From Citrobacter sp. On2M (GTDB taxonomy: Bacteria > Pseudomonadota > Gammaproteobacteria > Enterobacterales > Enterobacteriaceae): DNA of 64,000 bases. The stretch lies in contig NZ_WPCV01000005.1 of the NCBI RefSeq assembly GCF_018035235.1, positions 186,001 to 250,000 on the forward strand, written 5' to 3'. This document shows, one piece after another, positions 28,829 through 37,652 of the stretch (positions within the stretch are counted from its first letter, which is position 1; every line of letters starts with the position of its first letter). The notes under the pieces are model-generated. The model was not told where the DNA came from. It was given only the letters and a program-made list of their open reading frames with translations, and did no database searches. A program made the translations under genes and the position numbers.

Positions 28829-29941
28829 TTACAACATCGTGATGATACGTTTTAATAAACGAATTCGCTGTTCGATGGAGGAGATATTCAGCCATTCATC
28901 AACACCGTGAAAACCCGCGCCGACTGGTCCCAAACCATCCAGCGTCGGGATCCCCAGTGACGCAGTGAGATTAGCATCGCTACCGCCGCCAACGGCCTGC
29001 CATGTCACGGCGATCCCTTCTTCCTGTCCGGCTCGTTCAACCAGCGCCATCAGCTGTTGCGTCTCCTCGTTCGCAGCCATCGCAGGCTTATGGCTGACCC
29101 GGGTAAGCGTAGTGGTCACGCCCTCAAGAAAACCTTGCTGGCAGAGCGACAGTAAAGCCTGATGGACACGATCATATTCTTCATTGTCCCAAAAGCGCAC
29201 GTCCAACTCTGCGCGGAGTTTCGCTGCCACCACATTCGCCGCACTGCCACCCTGCACCACCCCCACATTTAGCGTGGTGCCACGCGTCATGTCGGTCAAT
29301 GCATTAATCGCCAGTACGCTATTAGCAAAAGCGGTAATGGCAGAACGTCCTTTCTCCGGCTCATTGCCGGCATGAGACGCCACACCGTCAAACGTCAGTT
29401 GATAGCCTCCCACACCTTTACGCGCTTTCACCAAAGAGCCATCTGCCCGGGCAGCCTCACAGACCAGCACGCAACGTGCGCGTTTCGCCAACGCAGCAAT
29501 CCACTCGCTGGAGTGAACGCTGCCGGTCTCTTCATCCGGGTTCATTGCTACCGCAATAGATAAACGCGCCAGATGCTCCGCGGGTAACGAGCGCATAGCC
29601 CAGAGAATATTTAGCAGGCCGCTTTTCATGTCAGAAACGCCGGGGCCGTAAAGACGGTGTTCATCGCGGCTCATCGGGCGTTCAGCCACCGTTCCTGGCG
29701 GAAAAACGGTATCCAGATGACCGACCAGCAGCACATCGTATTGTGTTGCATGAGGCTTATTAGTTACCAGCAACGCCGGGCCGACCTCACTCCCCAAATC
29801 CACAAGCTCCGTTTGCCAGCCTTCCTGCTGCCAGAGATCACGCATCACCGCGGCGATATGGGCTACGCCTGCGACCGTTTGCGTTCCGCAGTCAACGTTG
29901 ACCAGCGTTTGCAGTTCATTAATGTATTTTTCCAAATCCAT
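28829..29941 (-). CDS. M20-family metallopeptidase (carboxypeptidase G2-like)
   Basis: A 370-residue zinc amidohydrolase of the M20 family, nearest in pattern to glutamate carboxypeptidases. Seen are GHLDTVFP near residue 75 (zinc His and Asp), GPGVSDMKSG near 103 (bridging Asp), NPDEETGS near 138 (catalytic Glu) and a C-terminal HGVDE zinc-histidine segment. The second of two ATGs (29941) is chosen because AAGGA then lies 6 bases upstream. No signal peptide, so it is cytoplasmic. It follows the yjiH/yjiG-like pair by 12 bases; in E. coli that pair precedes iadA, an isoaspartyl dipeptidase, so this enzyme probably hydrolyses whatever the membrane pair imports. Confidence 0.88.
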   Translation of the reverse strand: MDLEKYINELQTLVNVDCGTQTVAGVAHIAAVMRDLWQQEGWQTELVDLGSEVGPALLVTNKPHATQYDVLLVGHLDTVFPPGTVAERPMSRDEHRLYGPGVSDMKSGLLNILWAMRSLPAEHLARLSIAVAMNPDEETGSVHSSEWIAALAKRARCVLVCEAARADGSLVKARKGVGGYQLTFDGVASHAGNEPEKGRSAITAFANSVLAINALTDMTRGTTLNVGVVQGGSAANVVAAKLRAELDVRFWDNEEYDRVHQALLSLCQQGFLEGVTTTLTRVSHKPAMAANEETQQLMALVERAGQEEGIAVTWQAVGGGSDANLTASLGIPTLDGLGPVGAGFHGVDEWLNISSIEQRIRLLKRIITML

Positions 29942-29953
29942 GGTCATTCCTTA

Positions 29954-30418
29954 TCAGAGAATAATGCGCATCAGCAGCATCGCTAAAAAAGCGTTCAGAA
30001 CGGAGATAATTATCATCAGGGGAATACGTTTAGCGCTGGTGCCAATAACGCCGAGAATGCGGCCCAAATACTGTACCTGCGACCCCATCAGATAGATTGC
30101 CGGTGCCAGAATAGCCAGATGTTCGCCGGTCAGAATGCCTTTATCAAACAGACCAATCGCTACCCCAATCCCACCGCCCATCGACATCCAGCCGCCAATC
30201 AATACCGCTGCGGCTTCGCCGGGAAGACCAAAAAGACCCATTAGCGGTGCGAACACCATACCAAGCCCTTTCAGCGCGCCGGTAATCTCCAGCGCTTTGA
30301 TGATGATAAACGCCATCACCACGTTTGGCAGAGTGCTGGTTGTCGCAATATTCCAGCCTTTACGGGCCCCTTCGACAAAAACATCAGTAATAACCGGATT
30401 AGAGGTTGGTGCGCTCAT
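29954..30418 (-). CDS. yjiG: YjiG-family inner-membrane protein
   Basis: A 154-residue protein with about 4 hydrophobic helices and the nucleoside-recognition/SpmB-like domain (GGWMSMGGGIGVAIG near residue 75). It is paired with a YjiH-like protein, overlapping it by 4 bases. Together they probably form a transporter; the substrate is not known, but gene neighbours in E. coli (iadA) and here (M20 peptidase) suggest dipeptides or N-acyl amino acids. Confidence 0.85.
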   Translation of the reverse strand: MSAPTSNPVITDVFVEGARKGWNIATTSTLPNVVMAFIIIKALEITGALKGLGMVFAPLMGLFGLPGEAAAVLIGGWMSMGGGIGVAIGLFDKGILTGEHLAILAPAIYLMGSQVQYLGRILGVIGTSAKRIPLMIIISVLNAFLAMLLMRIIL

Positions 30419-31128
30419 GATGCTTCTCCTGGAGCAGTTGACTGGGTTTTCTTACTGGTAAAAGTCAGGATCAGACGCATTACATTGGCGCCAACAATTT
30501 TCATAATGAACATCACAGCCACGCACGCGCCAATAGACGCTGGCACGGCTGGAGTACCGTCCACCGCCATCAGCGTGAACAGAATGGCACCGGAGGAAAA
30601 GAAGTTGGTGATCATTGCCCCAGCAGAGAACTGGAACATGGCGAAAATATCTTTTTCGTTTTGCGTAATTTCGCCTTCGTCGGCCAGATTTCGCGTTAAC
30701 GATGCGCCAACGTCGGTGCTCTGCAGGCTGCCGATCAGCGCCAGGCCGGTATTTCCGGGGATCCCCATCAGAGGACGCAGCAGAGGAGTTAATAAACGAC
30801 GTGCCGCACGCAAAGCGCCATAGTGTTCAAGCACGTTGATCATGCCAAGGGCAAACATGACAGCAGGAATTAATCCCAGTGCAAAGAGAAAACCATCCAT
30901 GGCACCGTGACCGCCGGTACCACGAAACGCACTGGTCGTTGTCGTCAGCGTATCCCCCTCGAGACTCGCTTTACTGACGACTTTACCGAAAGCACCGTTC
31001 AGGGTGGTGAAATCAAATACGCCATACCATTCTTTGCCGCCGAGTAGTCCGGAGAAAAATACTGCAGCGAATGCCAGAGCAAAATAAGCTCCCGGCCCTA
31101 CCTTATTATCCTGAGAGGGTAAACTCAT
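30415..31128 (-). CDS. yjiH: YjiH-family inner-membrane protein
   Basis: A membrane protein with several hydrophobic helices and a nucleoside-recognition (Gate) domain including GIPGNTGLALIGSLQSTDVG near residue 120. I chose the ATG at 31128 (237 residues), because AGGA sits about 7 bases upstream; an ATG two codons earlier is nearly on the SD and further upstream extensions are unlikely. It is the first gene of a three-gene operon yjiH-yjiG-M20 peptidase. Confidence 0.82.
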   Translation of the reverse strand: MSLPSQDNKVGPGAYFALAFAAVFFSGLLGGKEWYGVFDFTTLNGAFGKVVSKASLEGDTLTTTTSAFRGTGGHGAMDGFLFALGLIPAVMFALGMINVLEHYGALRAARRLLTPLLRPLMGIPGNTGLALIGSLQSTDVGASLTRNLADEGEITQNEKDIFAMFQFSAGAMITNFFSSGAILFTLMAVDGTPAVPASIGACVAVMFIMKIVGANVMRLILTFTSKKTQSTAPGEAS

Positions 31129-31654
31129 ATCCATTTCCTTATTGATGTAGAGAATCACCGCATCATTTTGGATACGCAAGGAATAAATAAAGTGATTTAA
31201 ATCATTTCTGTGGCGTGTACATTCCAGAAATTTTAAAAAATGTGACGTATTAGAGTTTGCCCTTTAAATAAAACCATCTCGTTAATATTTAAATTAATCA
31301 TTAGTTATGTAATGAATAGTAAACATGCAACAGGGAGGGTGAGCCACCTTAAATTAAATAAATAAAAAGATTTACAGATATAATAAATTATGACGCTGTA
31401 AAACTTTCTTACAACTCCACTCCTTCCCACAAATACTAGGCGTATTTAATGTCATTTTTTGTAGCGGCAAAACCTACGGGTGAATCTCAGTCGTTGTCGG
31501 TGATAAGATAGACTATTCTGGCCGAGCCAAAGCTCGTCGTTACTGCCCGTCAGGCGGCTTTCGAATGACAAATTTGTGGGTTTATGCAAGTTTCCAGGGG
31601 CTTGCATGAGACTACCCAGGTACCCAAAAAGATTAAAAAAAGAGCAAAGAAGAT
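31129..31654. other. Intergenic region between yjiH and mutS
   Basis: About 526 bases without a convincing gene. The yjiH-proximal half is AT-rich and holds an FNR-like site. The mutS-proximal half (about 31455-31610) is GC-richer and contains stem-loops: CGAGC/GCTCG at 31523-31536 and ATGCAAG/CTTGCAT at 31584-31607. It may be a structured mutS leader, a small RNA or a remnant. Confidence 0.5.
31192..31205 (-). promoter_or_regulatory. FNR/CRP-like site upstream of yjiH
   Basis: GTGATTTAAATCAT contains the FNR core TGAT-N4-ATCA and is palindromic. It lies about 64 bases before the yjiH start, a suitable activator position. FNR rather than CRP is suggested by the spacing. Unproven. Confidence 0.45.
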
Positions 31655-34222
31655 ATGAAAGAGTCACTTGATAAGGACTTCTCTAACCACACCCCAATGA
31701 TGCAGCAGTATCTCAAGCTGAAGGCTCAGCATCCGGAAATACTGCTGTTTTACCGCATGGGCGACTTTTACGAACTGTTTTATGACGACGCTAAACGCGC
31801 GTCTCAGCTGCTAGATATCTCCCTGACCAAACGCGGCGCATCTGCGGGCGAGCCAATCCCGATGGCGGGCATTCCTCACCATGCGGTAGAAAACTACCTC
31901 GCCAAACTGGTCAATCAGGGTGAATCTGTCGCTATTTGTGAGCAGATTGGCGATCCGGCAACCAGTAAAGGTCCGGTGGAGCGCAAAGTGGTACGCATTG
32001 TCACGCCGGGTACCATTAGTGATGAAGCGCTGTTGCAGGAACGTCAGGACAACCTGTTGGCCGCCATCTGGCAGGACAGTAAAGGTTACGGTTACGCTAC
32101 GCTGGATATCAGCTCAGGGCGTTTTCGCGTCAGTGAACCCGCCGACCGCGAAACCATGGCCGCAGAGCTTCAGCGCACCAACCCTGCTGAATTGCTGTAT
32201 GCCGAGGATTTCGCTGAAACTTCGCTGATTGAGGGGCGTCGCGGGCTGCGTCGTCGCCCGCTGTGGGAATTTGAAATTGATACCGCCCGCCAGCAGTTAA
32301 ACCTACAGTTTGGCACGCGAGATCTGATTGGTTTTGGCGTGGAAAATGCCCCACGCGGATTATGCGCCGCCGGATGTCTGCTGCAATACGTAAAAGATAC
32401 TCAACGTACCTCGCTGCCACATATTCGTTCCATCACCATGGAACGTCAGCAGGACAGCATCATCATGGATGCCGCCACGCGCCGTAATCTGGAGATCACG
32501 CAGAACCTGGCAGGTGGCTTTGAAAACACGCTGGCGTCAGTACTCGACTGCACCGTGACGCCGATGGGCAGCCGTATGCTCAAGCGCTGGCTGCATATGC
32601 CTGTGCGCGACACTAAAATCCTCACCGAGCGCCAACAAACCATCGGCGCGCTGCAGGATACCACCAGCGAATTGCAACCCGTGCTGCGACAGGTGGGCGA
32701 CCTGGAGCGTATCCTGGCGCGTCTGGCCTTACGTACCGCGCGTCCGCGCGATCTGGCCCGCATGCGTCATGCCTTCCAGCAATTACCGGAACTGCGTGCA
32801 CAACTGGAAAGCGTAGACAGTGCCCCCGTGCAAATGCTGCGCGATAAAATGGGCGAATTTACCGAACTGCGTGAACTGCTTGAACGCGCCGTCGTCGAAG
32901 CGCCACCCGTGCTGGTTCGCGACGGTGGCGTCATTGCCACGGGTTACAATGAAGAGCTGGACGAGTGGCGAGCGCTGGCCGATGGCGCAACCGACTACCT
33001 CGACAGACTGGAAATCCGCGAACGCGAACGCACCGGCCTGGATACGCTTAAGGTCGGGTTCAATGCCGTACACGGCTACTACATTCAGATCAGCCGTGGA
33101 CAGAGTCATCTGGCTCCGATTAACTACGTGCGTCGCCAGACGTTGAAAAACGCCGAACGCTACATTATTCCGGAACTGAAAGAGTACGAAGACAAAGTTC
33201 TGACGTCAAAAGGCAAAGCGCTGGCGCTGGAAAAACAGCTGTATGACGAGCTGTTCGACATGCTGCTCCCGCACCTGGCGGATTTGCAGCAAAGCGCCAG
33301 CGCGCTGGCGGAGCTGGACGTACTGGTCAACCTGGCGGAACGTGCTTATACCTTGAATTACACCTGTCCGACCTTCACCGATAAACCCGGCATTCGTATT
33401 ACCGAGGGGCGTCATCCGGTGGTCGAGCAGGTGCTGACCGAGCCGTTTATCGCCAACCCGCTTAACCTCTCGCCTCAGCGACGGATGCTGATCATCACCG
33501 GGCCGAATATGGGCGGTAAAAGTACCTATATGCGCCAGACCGCATTGATTGCGCTACTGGCCTACATCGGCAGCTATGTTCCGGCGCAGAAAGTGGAAAT
33601 AGGCCCGATCGATCGGATCTTTACCCGCGTGGGGGCAGCGGATGATTTGGCATCGGGTCGTTCCACCTTTATGGTAGAAATGACCGAAACCGCCAACATT
33701 CTGCATAACGCCACCGAGAACAGCCTGGTGCTGATGGATGAGATTGGCCGTGGAACCTCCACCTACGACGGTCTGTCGCTGGCGTGGGCGTGCGCGGAAA
33801 ACCTCGCTAATAAAATCAAAGCATTAACCTTGTTTGCGACCCACTACTTCGAACTGACTCAGTTACCGGAGAAGATGGAAGGCGTCGCGAATGTGCATCT
33901 GGATGCGTTAGAGCACGGCGATACCATCGCCTTCATGCACAGCGTTCAGGATGGTGCGGCGAGCAAGAGCTATGGTCTGGCAGTAGCTGCCCTTGCAGGG
34001 GTGCCGAAAGAAGTTATTAAACGCGCGCGGCAAAAACTGCGCGAACTGGAAAGCATTGCGCCGAACGTTGCCGCGACCCAGGTCGATGGTACGCAGATGT
34101 CGCTGCTTTCAGTGCCTGAAGAAACCTCCCCCGCCGTTGAAGCGCTGGAAAACCTCGACCCGGATTCACTAACGCCGCGTCAGGCGCTGGAGTGGATCTA
34201 TCGGTTGAAGAGCCTGGTGTAA
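31655..34222 (+). CDS. mutS: DNA mismatch repair protein MutS
   Basis: An 855-residue mismatch-recognition ATPase that starts methyl-directed repair with MutL and MutH. The mismatch-reading FYE (Phe38, Glu40) is in [10 protein letters not shown]; the ATPase has Walker [10 protein letters not shown] near residue 616 and [12 protein letters not shown] near 695; the C-terminal tetramer segment ends [11 protein letters not shown]. The N-terminus ([16 protein letters not shown]) differs slightly from E. coli, giving two extra residues. AAGAAG precedes the ATG. Confidence 0.97.
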   Translation: MKESLDKDFSNHTPMMQQYLKLKAQHPEILLFYRMGDFYELFYDDAKRASQLLDISLTKRGASAGEPIPMAGIPHHAVENYLAKLVNQGESVAICEQIGDPATSKGPVERKVVRIVTPGTISDEALLQERQDNLLAAIWQDSKGYGYATLDISSGRFRVSEPADRETMAAELQRTNPAELLYAEDFAETSLIEGRRGLRRRPLWEFEIDTARQQLNLQFGTRDLIGFGVENAPRGLCAAGCLLQYVKDTQRTSLPHIRSITMERQQDSIIMDAATRRNLEITQNLAGGFENTLASVLDCTVTPMGSRMLKRWLHMPVRDTKILTERQQTIGALQDTTSELQPVLRQVGDLERILARLALRTARPRDLARMRHAFQQLPELRAQLESVDSAPVQMLRDKMGEFTELRELLERAVVEAPPVLVRDGGVIATGYNEELDEWRALADGATDYLDRLEIRERERTGLDTLKVGFNAVHGYYIQISRGQSHLAPINYVRRQTLKNAERYIIPELKEYEDKVLTSKGKALALEKQLYDELFDMLLPHLADLQQSASALAELDVLVNLAERAYTLNYTCPTFTDKPGIRITEGRHPVVEQVLTEPFIANPLNLSPQRRMLIITGPNMGGKSTYMRQTALIALLAYIGSYVPAQKVEIGPIDRIFTRVGAADDLASGRSTFMVEMTETANILHNATENSLVLMDEIGRGTSTYDGLSLAWACAENLANKIKALTLFATHYFELTQLPEKMEGVANVHLDALEHGDTIAFMHSVQDGAASKSYGLAVAALAGVPKEVIKRARQKLRELESIAPNVAATQVDGTQMSLLSVPEETSPAVEALENLDPDSLTPRQALEWIYRLKSLV

Positions 34223-34230
34223 AAATGCAG

Positions 34231-34258
34231 TGCCCGACGGCGCTTTGCTTATCGGGCA
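34231..34258. repeat. REP-like palindrome after mutS
   Basis: TGCCCGA...TCGGGCA with a central CGGCGCTTTGCTTA resembles a REP unit. It follows mutS by 8 bases and may end or protect its mRNA. Confidence 0.6.
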
Positions 34259-34307
34259 TTGGGCTACACGGGAATGGGTGCGAGAGGACAGTACCGGACC
34301 ATCAAGA

Positions 34308-34326
34308 CGCGGGGTTTCCCCCGCGT
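34308..34326 (-). terminator. Hairpin downstream of the hok-like gene
   Basis: A GC-rich stem (CGCGGGG / CCCCGCG) 5 bases past the stop of the toxin, in the 3' part of its transcript. In hok systems the 3' end also folds back on the leader, so this may contribute to mRNA stability. Confidence 0.5.
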
Positions 34327-34331
34327 TGTAG

Positions 34332-34484
34332 CTACTTCTTCGGTTCGTAAGCGAGAACAGCTTTAAACTCCATACCACGTTCTTTAATACTTAACTCGCA
34401 CAACGAATCTCGCACCATTAACGTGAATCCCTGCGCCGTAAAACACAGCACTACAATTGCCACAAGGGCATATTTTGTCAGCAT
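34332..34484 (-). CDS. Hok/Gef-family type I toxin
   Basis: A 50-residue membrane toxin very like E. coli HokE/HokA: an N-terminal membrane helix ([20 protein letters not shown]), the conserved cysteine of [11 protein letters not shown], and the C-terminal [11 protein letters not shown]. Hok proteins depolarise the inner membrane when expressed. GGAGG lies 6 bases before the ATG at 34484. It sits between mutS and the ecd operon and is accompanied by a candidate Sok antisense RNA. All residues that define the family seem intact, so the toxin may be functional. Confidence 0.9.
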   Translation of the reverse strand: MLTKYALVAIVVLCFTAQGFTLMVRDSLCELSIKERGMEFKAVLAYEPKK

Positions 34485-34522
34485 GTCTTGCCTCCCTGCA
34501 AAGAAGAGACTAACATCCAAAT

Positions 34523-34578
34523 TGTTCAGGTTTGTACGCTAGCCTCAGGTTGATAGAACTATCTCTTGGGGCTTTTGT
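34523..34578 (+). ncRNA. Candidate Sok antisense RNA
   Basis: On the strand opposite hok, TTGCCT (34488-34493) and TAACAT (34511-34516) form a 17-bp-spaced promoter. A 7-bp hairpin AGCCTCA / TGGGGCT (34541-34573) followed by TTTTGTCTTT is a likely terminator. This gives an RNA of about 55 nt antisense to the hok leader, near the size of plasmid R1 Sok. Ends are estimates. Confidence 0.6.
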
Positions 34579-34725
34579 CTTTCCGGGACCTTGCCAATGC
34601 TCAAAGCTCAGAAAGCCTCAAGCACCCGCCGCTATTCTATTCCCGATGCCGCTGTAACAAATCAATTTATCAATACGTTACGAGTCTGCGCGCAAAAAAA
34701 GACCCGGAATCCCGGGCCTTCAGTA

Positions 34726-34962
34726 TTAGCGCTTACCTTCCGCCAGCAGCGACGGAATACTCGGCACCATTGGTGCGTCATCGATATCTTTTTGCGTCAT
34801 CCGAAACGCCTCCGGATAGTGCTCCCGGCTGGTGCGGCGAAGCGGTTCGGTATTACGCCAGGTGTACAGACAATGCTGGCACTGATATACCGTCCAGACA
34901 CCTTTTACCGGCGAGTTTGCCATCACTTCAATATGTTCATCGGCACAACGTGGACAAATCAT
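34726..34962 (-). CDS. ecdD: Hydroxyarylic acid decarboxylase subunit D
   Basis: A 78-residue zinc-ribbon protein of the BsdD/EcdD/VdcD family. Two CxxC pairs (CPRC near residue 3 and CQHC near residue 28) suggest a metal site. It is the small accessory subunit of non-oxidative hydroxyarylic acid decarboxylases. It is the third gene of ecdBCD, 10 bases after ecdC. Confidence 0.9.
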   Translation of the reverse strand: MICPRCADEHIEVMANSPVKGVWTVYQCQHCLYTWRNTEPLRRTSREHYPEAFRMTQKDIDDAPMVPSIPSLLAEGKR

Positions 34963-34972
34963 CTGCTACTCC

Positions 34973-36400
34973 TTATTTACGGTTGGCCAGCATGGCGGTC
35001 AGTTTTTCTGCCCAGGCTTTCGTTTCCGGGAAATCACATACCGGCTGGCTGTAGTGCCCACGGTTATCCGGCGCAACCGGCGTGGTAGCATCAATAATTA
35101 ACTTGTCGGTAATCCCCGCCGGACTGGAACCAGGATCAAGCTCCAGCACCGACATATTCGGCAGTTGCACCAGATCGCCCGCCGGATTGACCTTCGAAGA
35201 CAGCGCCCACATCACCTGCGGCAGGTTGAACGGGTCAACATCCTCATCAACCATAATCACCATTTTCACGTACCCCAGGCCATGCGGCGTCGTCATTGCG
35301 CGCAGCCCGACTGCACGGGCAAAGCCACCGTAGCGTTTTTTGGTGGAGATAATCGCCAGCAAACCGTGGGTGTACATGGCGTTCACCGCCTGTACTTCCG
35401 GGAATTCAGCTTTCAGCTGTTGATAAAGCGGTACGCAGGTTGCTGGCCCCATCAGATAGTCGATTTCCGTCCACGGCATCCCGAGATACAGCGATTCAAA
35501 AATCGGTTTACTGCGATAAGAGACTTTATCGATACGCACCACGGTCATGTTACGACCACCGGAATAGTGCCCAGTAAACTCGCCAAACGGCCCTTCGATT
35601 TCACGCTTACGGCTTTCAATGACCCCTTCGAGGATCACTTCCGAACCCCAAGGTACGTCAAAGCCGGTAAGCGGTGCGGTAGCGATCGGGTACGGGCTTT
35701 CACGCAGCGCTCCCGCCATTTCGTATTCCGACTGATCGTACTTCAGCGGCGTGGCCCCCATCAGGGTGATGATAGGATCGTTACCCAGCGTGATGGCAAT
35801 CGGAAGATCTTCACCGCGCTCTTCAGCTTTATGCAGATGCAGCGCGATATCATGCATCGGCACCGGCTGCAGGCCAAGCTTGCGTTTGCCCTTCACTTCC
35901 ATACGATAAATGCCGACGTTCTGTTTGCCGAAGTTGTCCGGATCCAGCGGATCGCGCGACACCACGCAGGCTTTATCAAGATAGAAACCGCCGTCACCAT
36001 CGTTCAGACGAAACAGCGGCAGAATATCAAACAGGTTGATCTCCTCACCATCAACACAGTTTTCAGCCCACGCCGGGTTGGCACGACGCTCCGGCGTAAC
36101 CGGAAATTTATCCCAACGGCGAATAAACTCATCAATTTGTTTTTTCACCGGCGTATTGGGCGGCAGGCCTAATGAAATGGCATGATTCTGCCATGAGCCG
36201 ATAGTATTCATCGCCACGCGGGCGTCGGTAAAACCGCGAATATTGTCAAACCACAGCGCAGGCGCACCATCACCAATACGTCCGGTCGCGTTAGCCGCCG
36301 CAGCCAGATCCGGCTCAGCGTTGACTTCTTCACTGATTTTCAGCAATTGTCCCTGGTCGTCCAGCGCCTGTAAAAAGCTGCGCAAGTCATCAAATGCCAT
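34973..36400 (-). CDS. ecdC: UbiD-family hydroxyarylic acid decarboxylase subunit C
   Basis: A 475-residue UbiD-type decarboxylase that uses prenylated FMN (made by its partner EcdB) to remove CO2 from hydroxybenzoates such as 4-hydroxybenzoate, vanillate or protocatechuate. It begins MAFDDLRSFLQALDDQGQL and contains the family block GPFGEFTGHYSGG near residue 275. The order B-C-D is typical, and its start overlaps the ecdB stop. The preferred substrate cannot be read from sequence. Confidence 0.92.
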   Translation of the reverse strand: MAFDDLRSFLQALDDQGQLLKISEEVNAEPDLAAAANATGRIGDGAPALWFDNIRGFTDARVAMNTIGSWQNHAISLGLPPNTPVKKQIDEFIRRWDKFPVTPERRANPAWAENCVDGEEINLFDILPLFRLNDGDGGFYLDKACVVSRDPLDPDNFGKQNVGIYRMEVKGKRKLGLQPVPMHDIALHLHKAEERGEDLPIAITLGNDPIITLMGATPLKYDQSEYEMAGALRESPYPIATAPLTGFDVPWGSEVILEGVIESRKREIEGPFGEFTGHYSGGRNMTVVRIDKVSYRSKPIFESLYLGMPWTEIDYLMGPATCVPLYQQLKAEFPEVQAVNAMYTHGLLAIISTKKRYGGFARAVGLRAMTTPHGLGYVKMVIMVDEDVDPFNLPQVMWALSSKVNPAGDLVQLPNMSVLELDPGSSPAGITDKLIIDATTPVAPDNRGHYSQPVCDFPETKAWAEKLTAMLANRK

Positions 36401-36993
36401 TATTCATTCTCCTGTGCAAAATTCTGCGCCTGTCGTAATCCCTGCCAGCGACGGGCGTTGGGGTGTTCCAGACCAAACTGATCGAGCACGCGAGCCACAA
36501 TGTGCTGCGTGATGTCATCAACCGTTTGCGGGTGGTTATAAAACGCAGGCATCGGCGGGACCATCGCGACGCTCATGCGCGAAAGCGCGAGCATGTTTTC
36601 CAGATGAATAGTGCTAAGCGGCATTTCCCGCGGAACCAGTACCAGCTGGCGCCCTTCTTTCAGCACCACATCAGCGGCGCGCCCCACCAGTCCTTCCGCA
36701 TAGCCAGCACGAATACCGGCAAGGGTTTTCATACTGCAGGGGATAATGATCATGCCGTCAGTACGAAACGATCCGGAGGAGATGGTCGCCGCCTGGTCCG
36801 CCGGGTTGTGGCAATAATCGGCTAACGCTGACACATCACGGACGCTGTATGGTGTTTCCAGTTCAATGGTGGTTTTGGCCCACTTTGACAGCACCAGATG
36901 GGTTTCTACCCCCGGCATTGCCCGCAGCGCCTGCAGTAGCGACACACCAAGCGGTGCGCCGGTCGCCCCGGTCATTCCTACAATCAGTCTCAT
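36400..36993 (-). CDS. ecdB: UbiX-family flavin prenyltransferase, subunit B
   Basis: A 197-residue UbiX-like enzyme that makes prenyl-FMN for EcdC. Seen are GMTGATGAPLG at the N-terminus, SSGSFRTDGMIIIPCSMKTLAGI near residue 84 and LVLVPREMPLSTIHLENML near 130. I chose the ATG at 36993 with GAGG upstream; the longer frame is not family-like. Divergent from the MarR gene. Confidence 0.93.
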   Translation of the reverse strand: MRLIVGMTGATGAPLGVSLLQALRAMPGVETHLVLSKWAKTTIELETPYSVRDVSALADYCHNPADQAATISSGSFRTDGMIIIPCSMKTLAGIRAGYAEGLVGRAADVVLKEGRQLVLVPREMPLSTIHLENMLALSRMSVAMVPPMPAFYNHPQTVDDITQHIVARVLDQFGLEHPNARRWQGLRQAQNFAQENE

Positions 36994-37007
36994 TTCGCCC
37001 TCAATTT

Positions 37008-37023
37008 TGTTCGTGTACGAACA
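37008..37023. promoter_or_regulatory. Perfect palindrome between ecdB and marR-like genes
   Basis: TGTTCGT-gt-ACGAACA is an exact 7+2+7 inverted repeat located 15 bases before ecdB and 128 before the MarR start. It is a typical MarR-dimer operator and would control the ecd promoter. Confidence 0.7.
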
Positions 37024-37150
37024 TTTTATTAAAATACTCCCTCGATGCATTCCGGACAAGAGCACCTCGCACAGATTGCTAAAGCAGCAATGGTTAAACT
37101 ATGACGCGTTACCCGTTAAGATAGAGACTGACAGATATTCCGGAGCTCTC

Positions 37151-37555
37151 ATGCCGTTAAGAAACACAGCCTTCCACCTTTTACGTCAGCTTTTTCAGCA
37201 GCATACGGCTCGCTGGCAACATGAATTACCGGATCTGACCAAACCGCAGTATGCGGTGATGCGCGCCATTGCCGAACAGCCCGGAATTGAACAGGTTACC
37301 CTGACCGAGGCAGCAGTCTGTACCAAGGCGACGCTTGCGGAAATGCTGAGCCGAATGGAAAAACGCGATCTGGTCAGGCGTGAGCACGACCCGGCAGATA
37401 AGCGTCGGCGGTTTGTTTATTTGACCGCGCAAGGAGAAGCGTTACTGGCCAGCGCAACCCCACTGGGAAAGGGCGTAGATGATGAGTTTTTGGGGCGGTT
37501 ATCTGATGAAGAGCGTGAGCAGTTCACACGTCTGGTGCGTAAGATGATGGGGTAA
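37151..37555 (+). CDS. MarR-family transcriptional regulator
   Basis: A 134-residue winged-helix regulator (recognition region TEAAVCTKATLAEMLSRMEKRDLVRREHDPADKRRRFVYL). It is divergent from ecdB, so it probably represses ecdBCD and is released by a phenolic acid. The ATG at 37151 has GGAG 5 bases upstream; the frame extension upstream is not family-like. A slyA-like regulator is known next to pad1-yclC-yclD in some E. coli strains between mutS and rpoS. Confidence 0.9.
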   Translation: MPLRNTAFHLLRQLFQQHTARWQHELPDLTKPQYAVMRAIAEQPGIEQVTLTEAAVCTKATLAEMLSRMEKRDLVRREHDPADKRRRFVYLTAQGEALLASATPLGKGVDDEFLGRLSDEEREQFTRLVRKMMG

Positions 37556-37606
37556 TTTATCGGATTGCGGCTATTCCTTACCCGGCCTGGACACATCGTC
37601 AAAGAA

Positions 37607-37635
37607 AAAGGCCAGTCCCAATGAGACTGGCCTTT
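37607..37635 (-). terminator. rpoS terminator
   Basis: An 11-bp perfect stem (AAAGGCCAGTC / GACTGGCCTTT) with a 7-base loop, T-rich on the minus strand side, located 18 bases past the rpoS stop. It may also end the MarR transcript. Confidence 0.88.
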
Positions 37636-37652
37636 CTTGATAGAACTAGTGC

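Noticed and set aside
31452-31667. 71-residue minus-strand ORF upstream of mutS
   Set aside because: No SD, no homology I recognise, and it lies over the hairpin-rich stretch.
35165-36172. 335-residue plus-strand ORF opposite ecdC
   Set aside because: Mirror of a conserved UbiD-family gene; no SD and no recognisable protein features.
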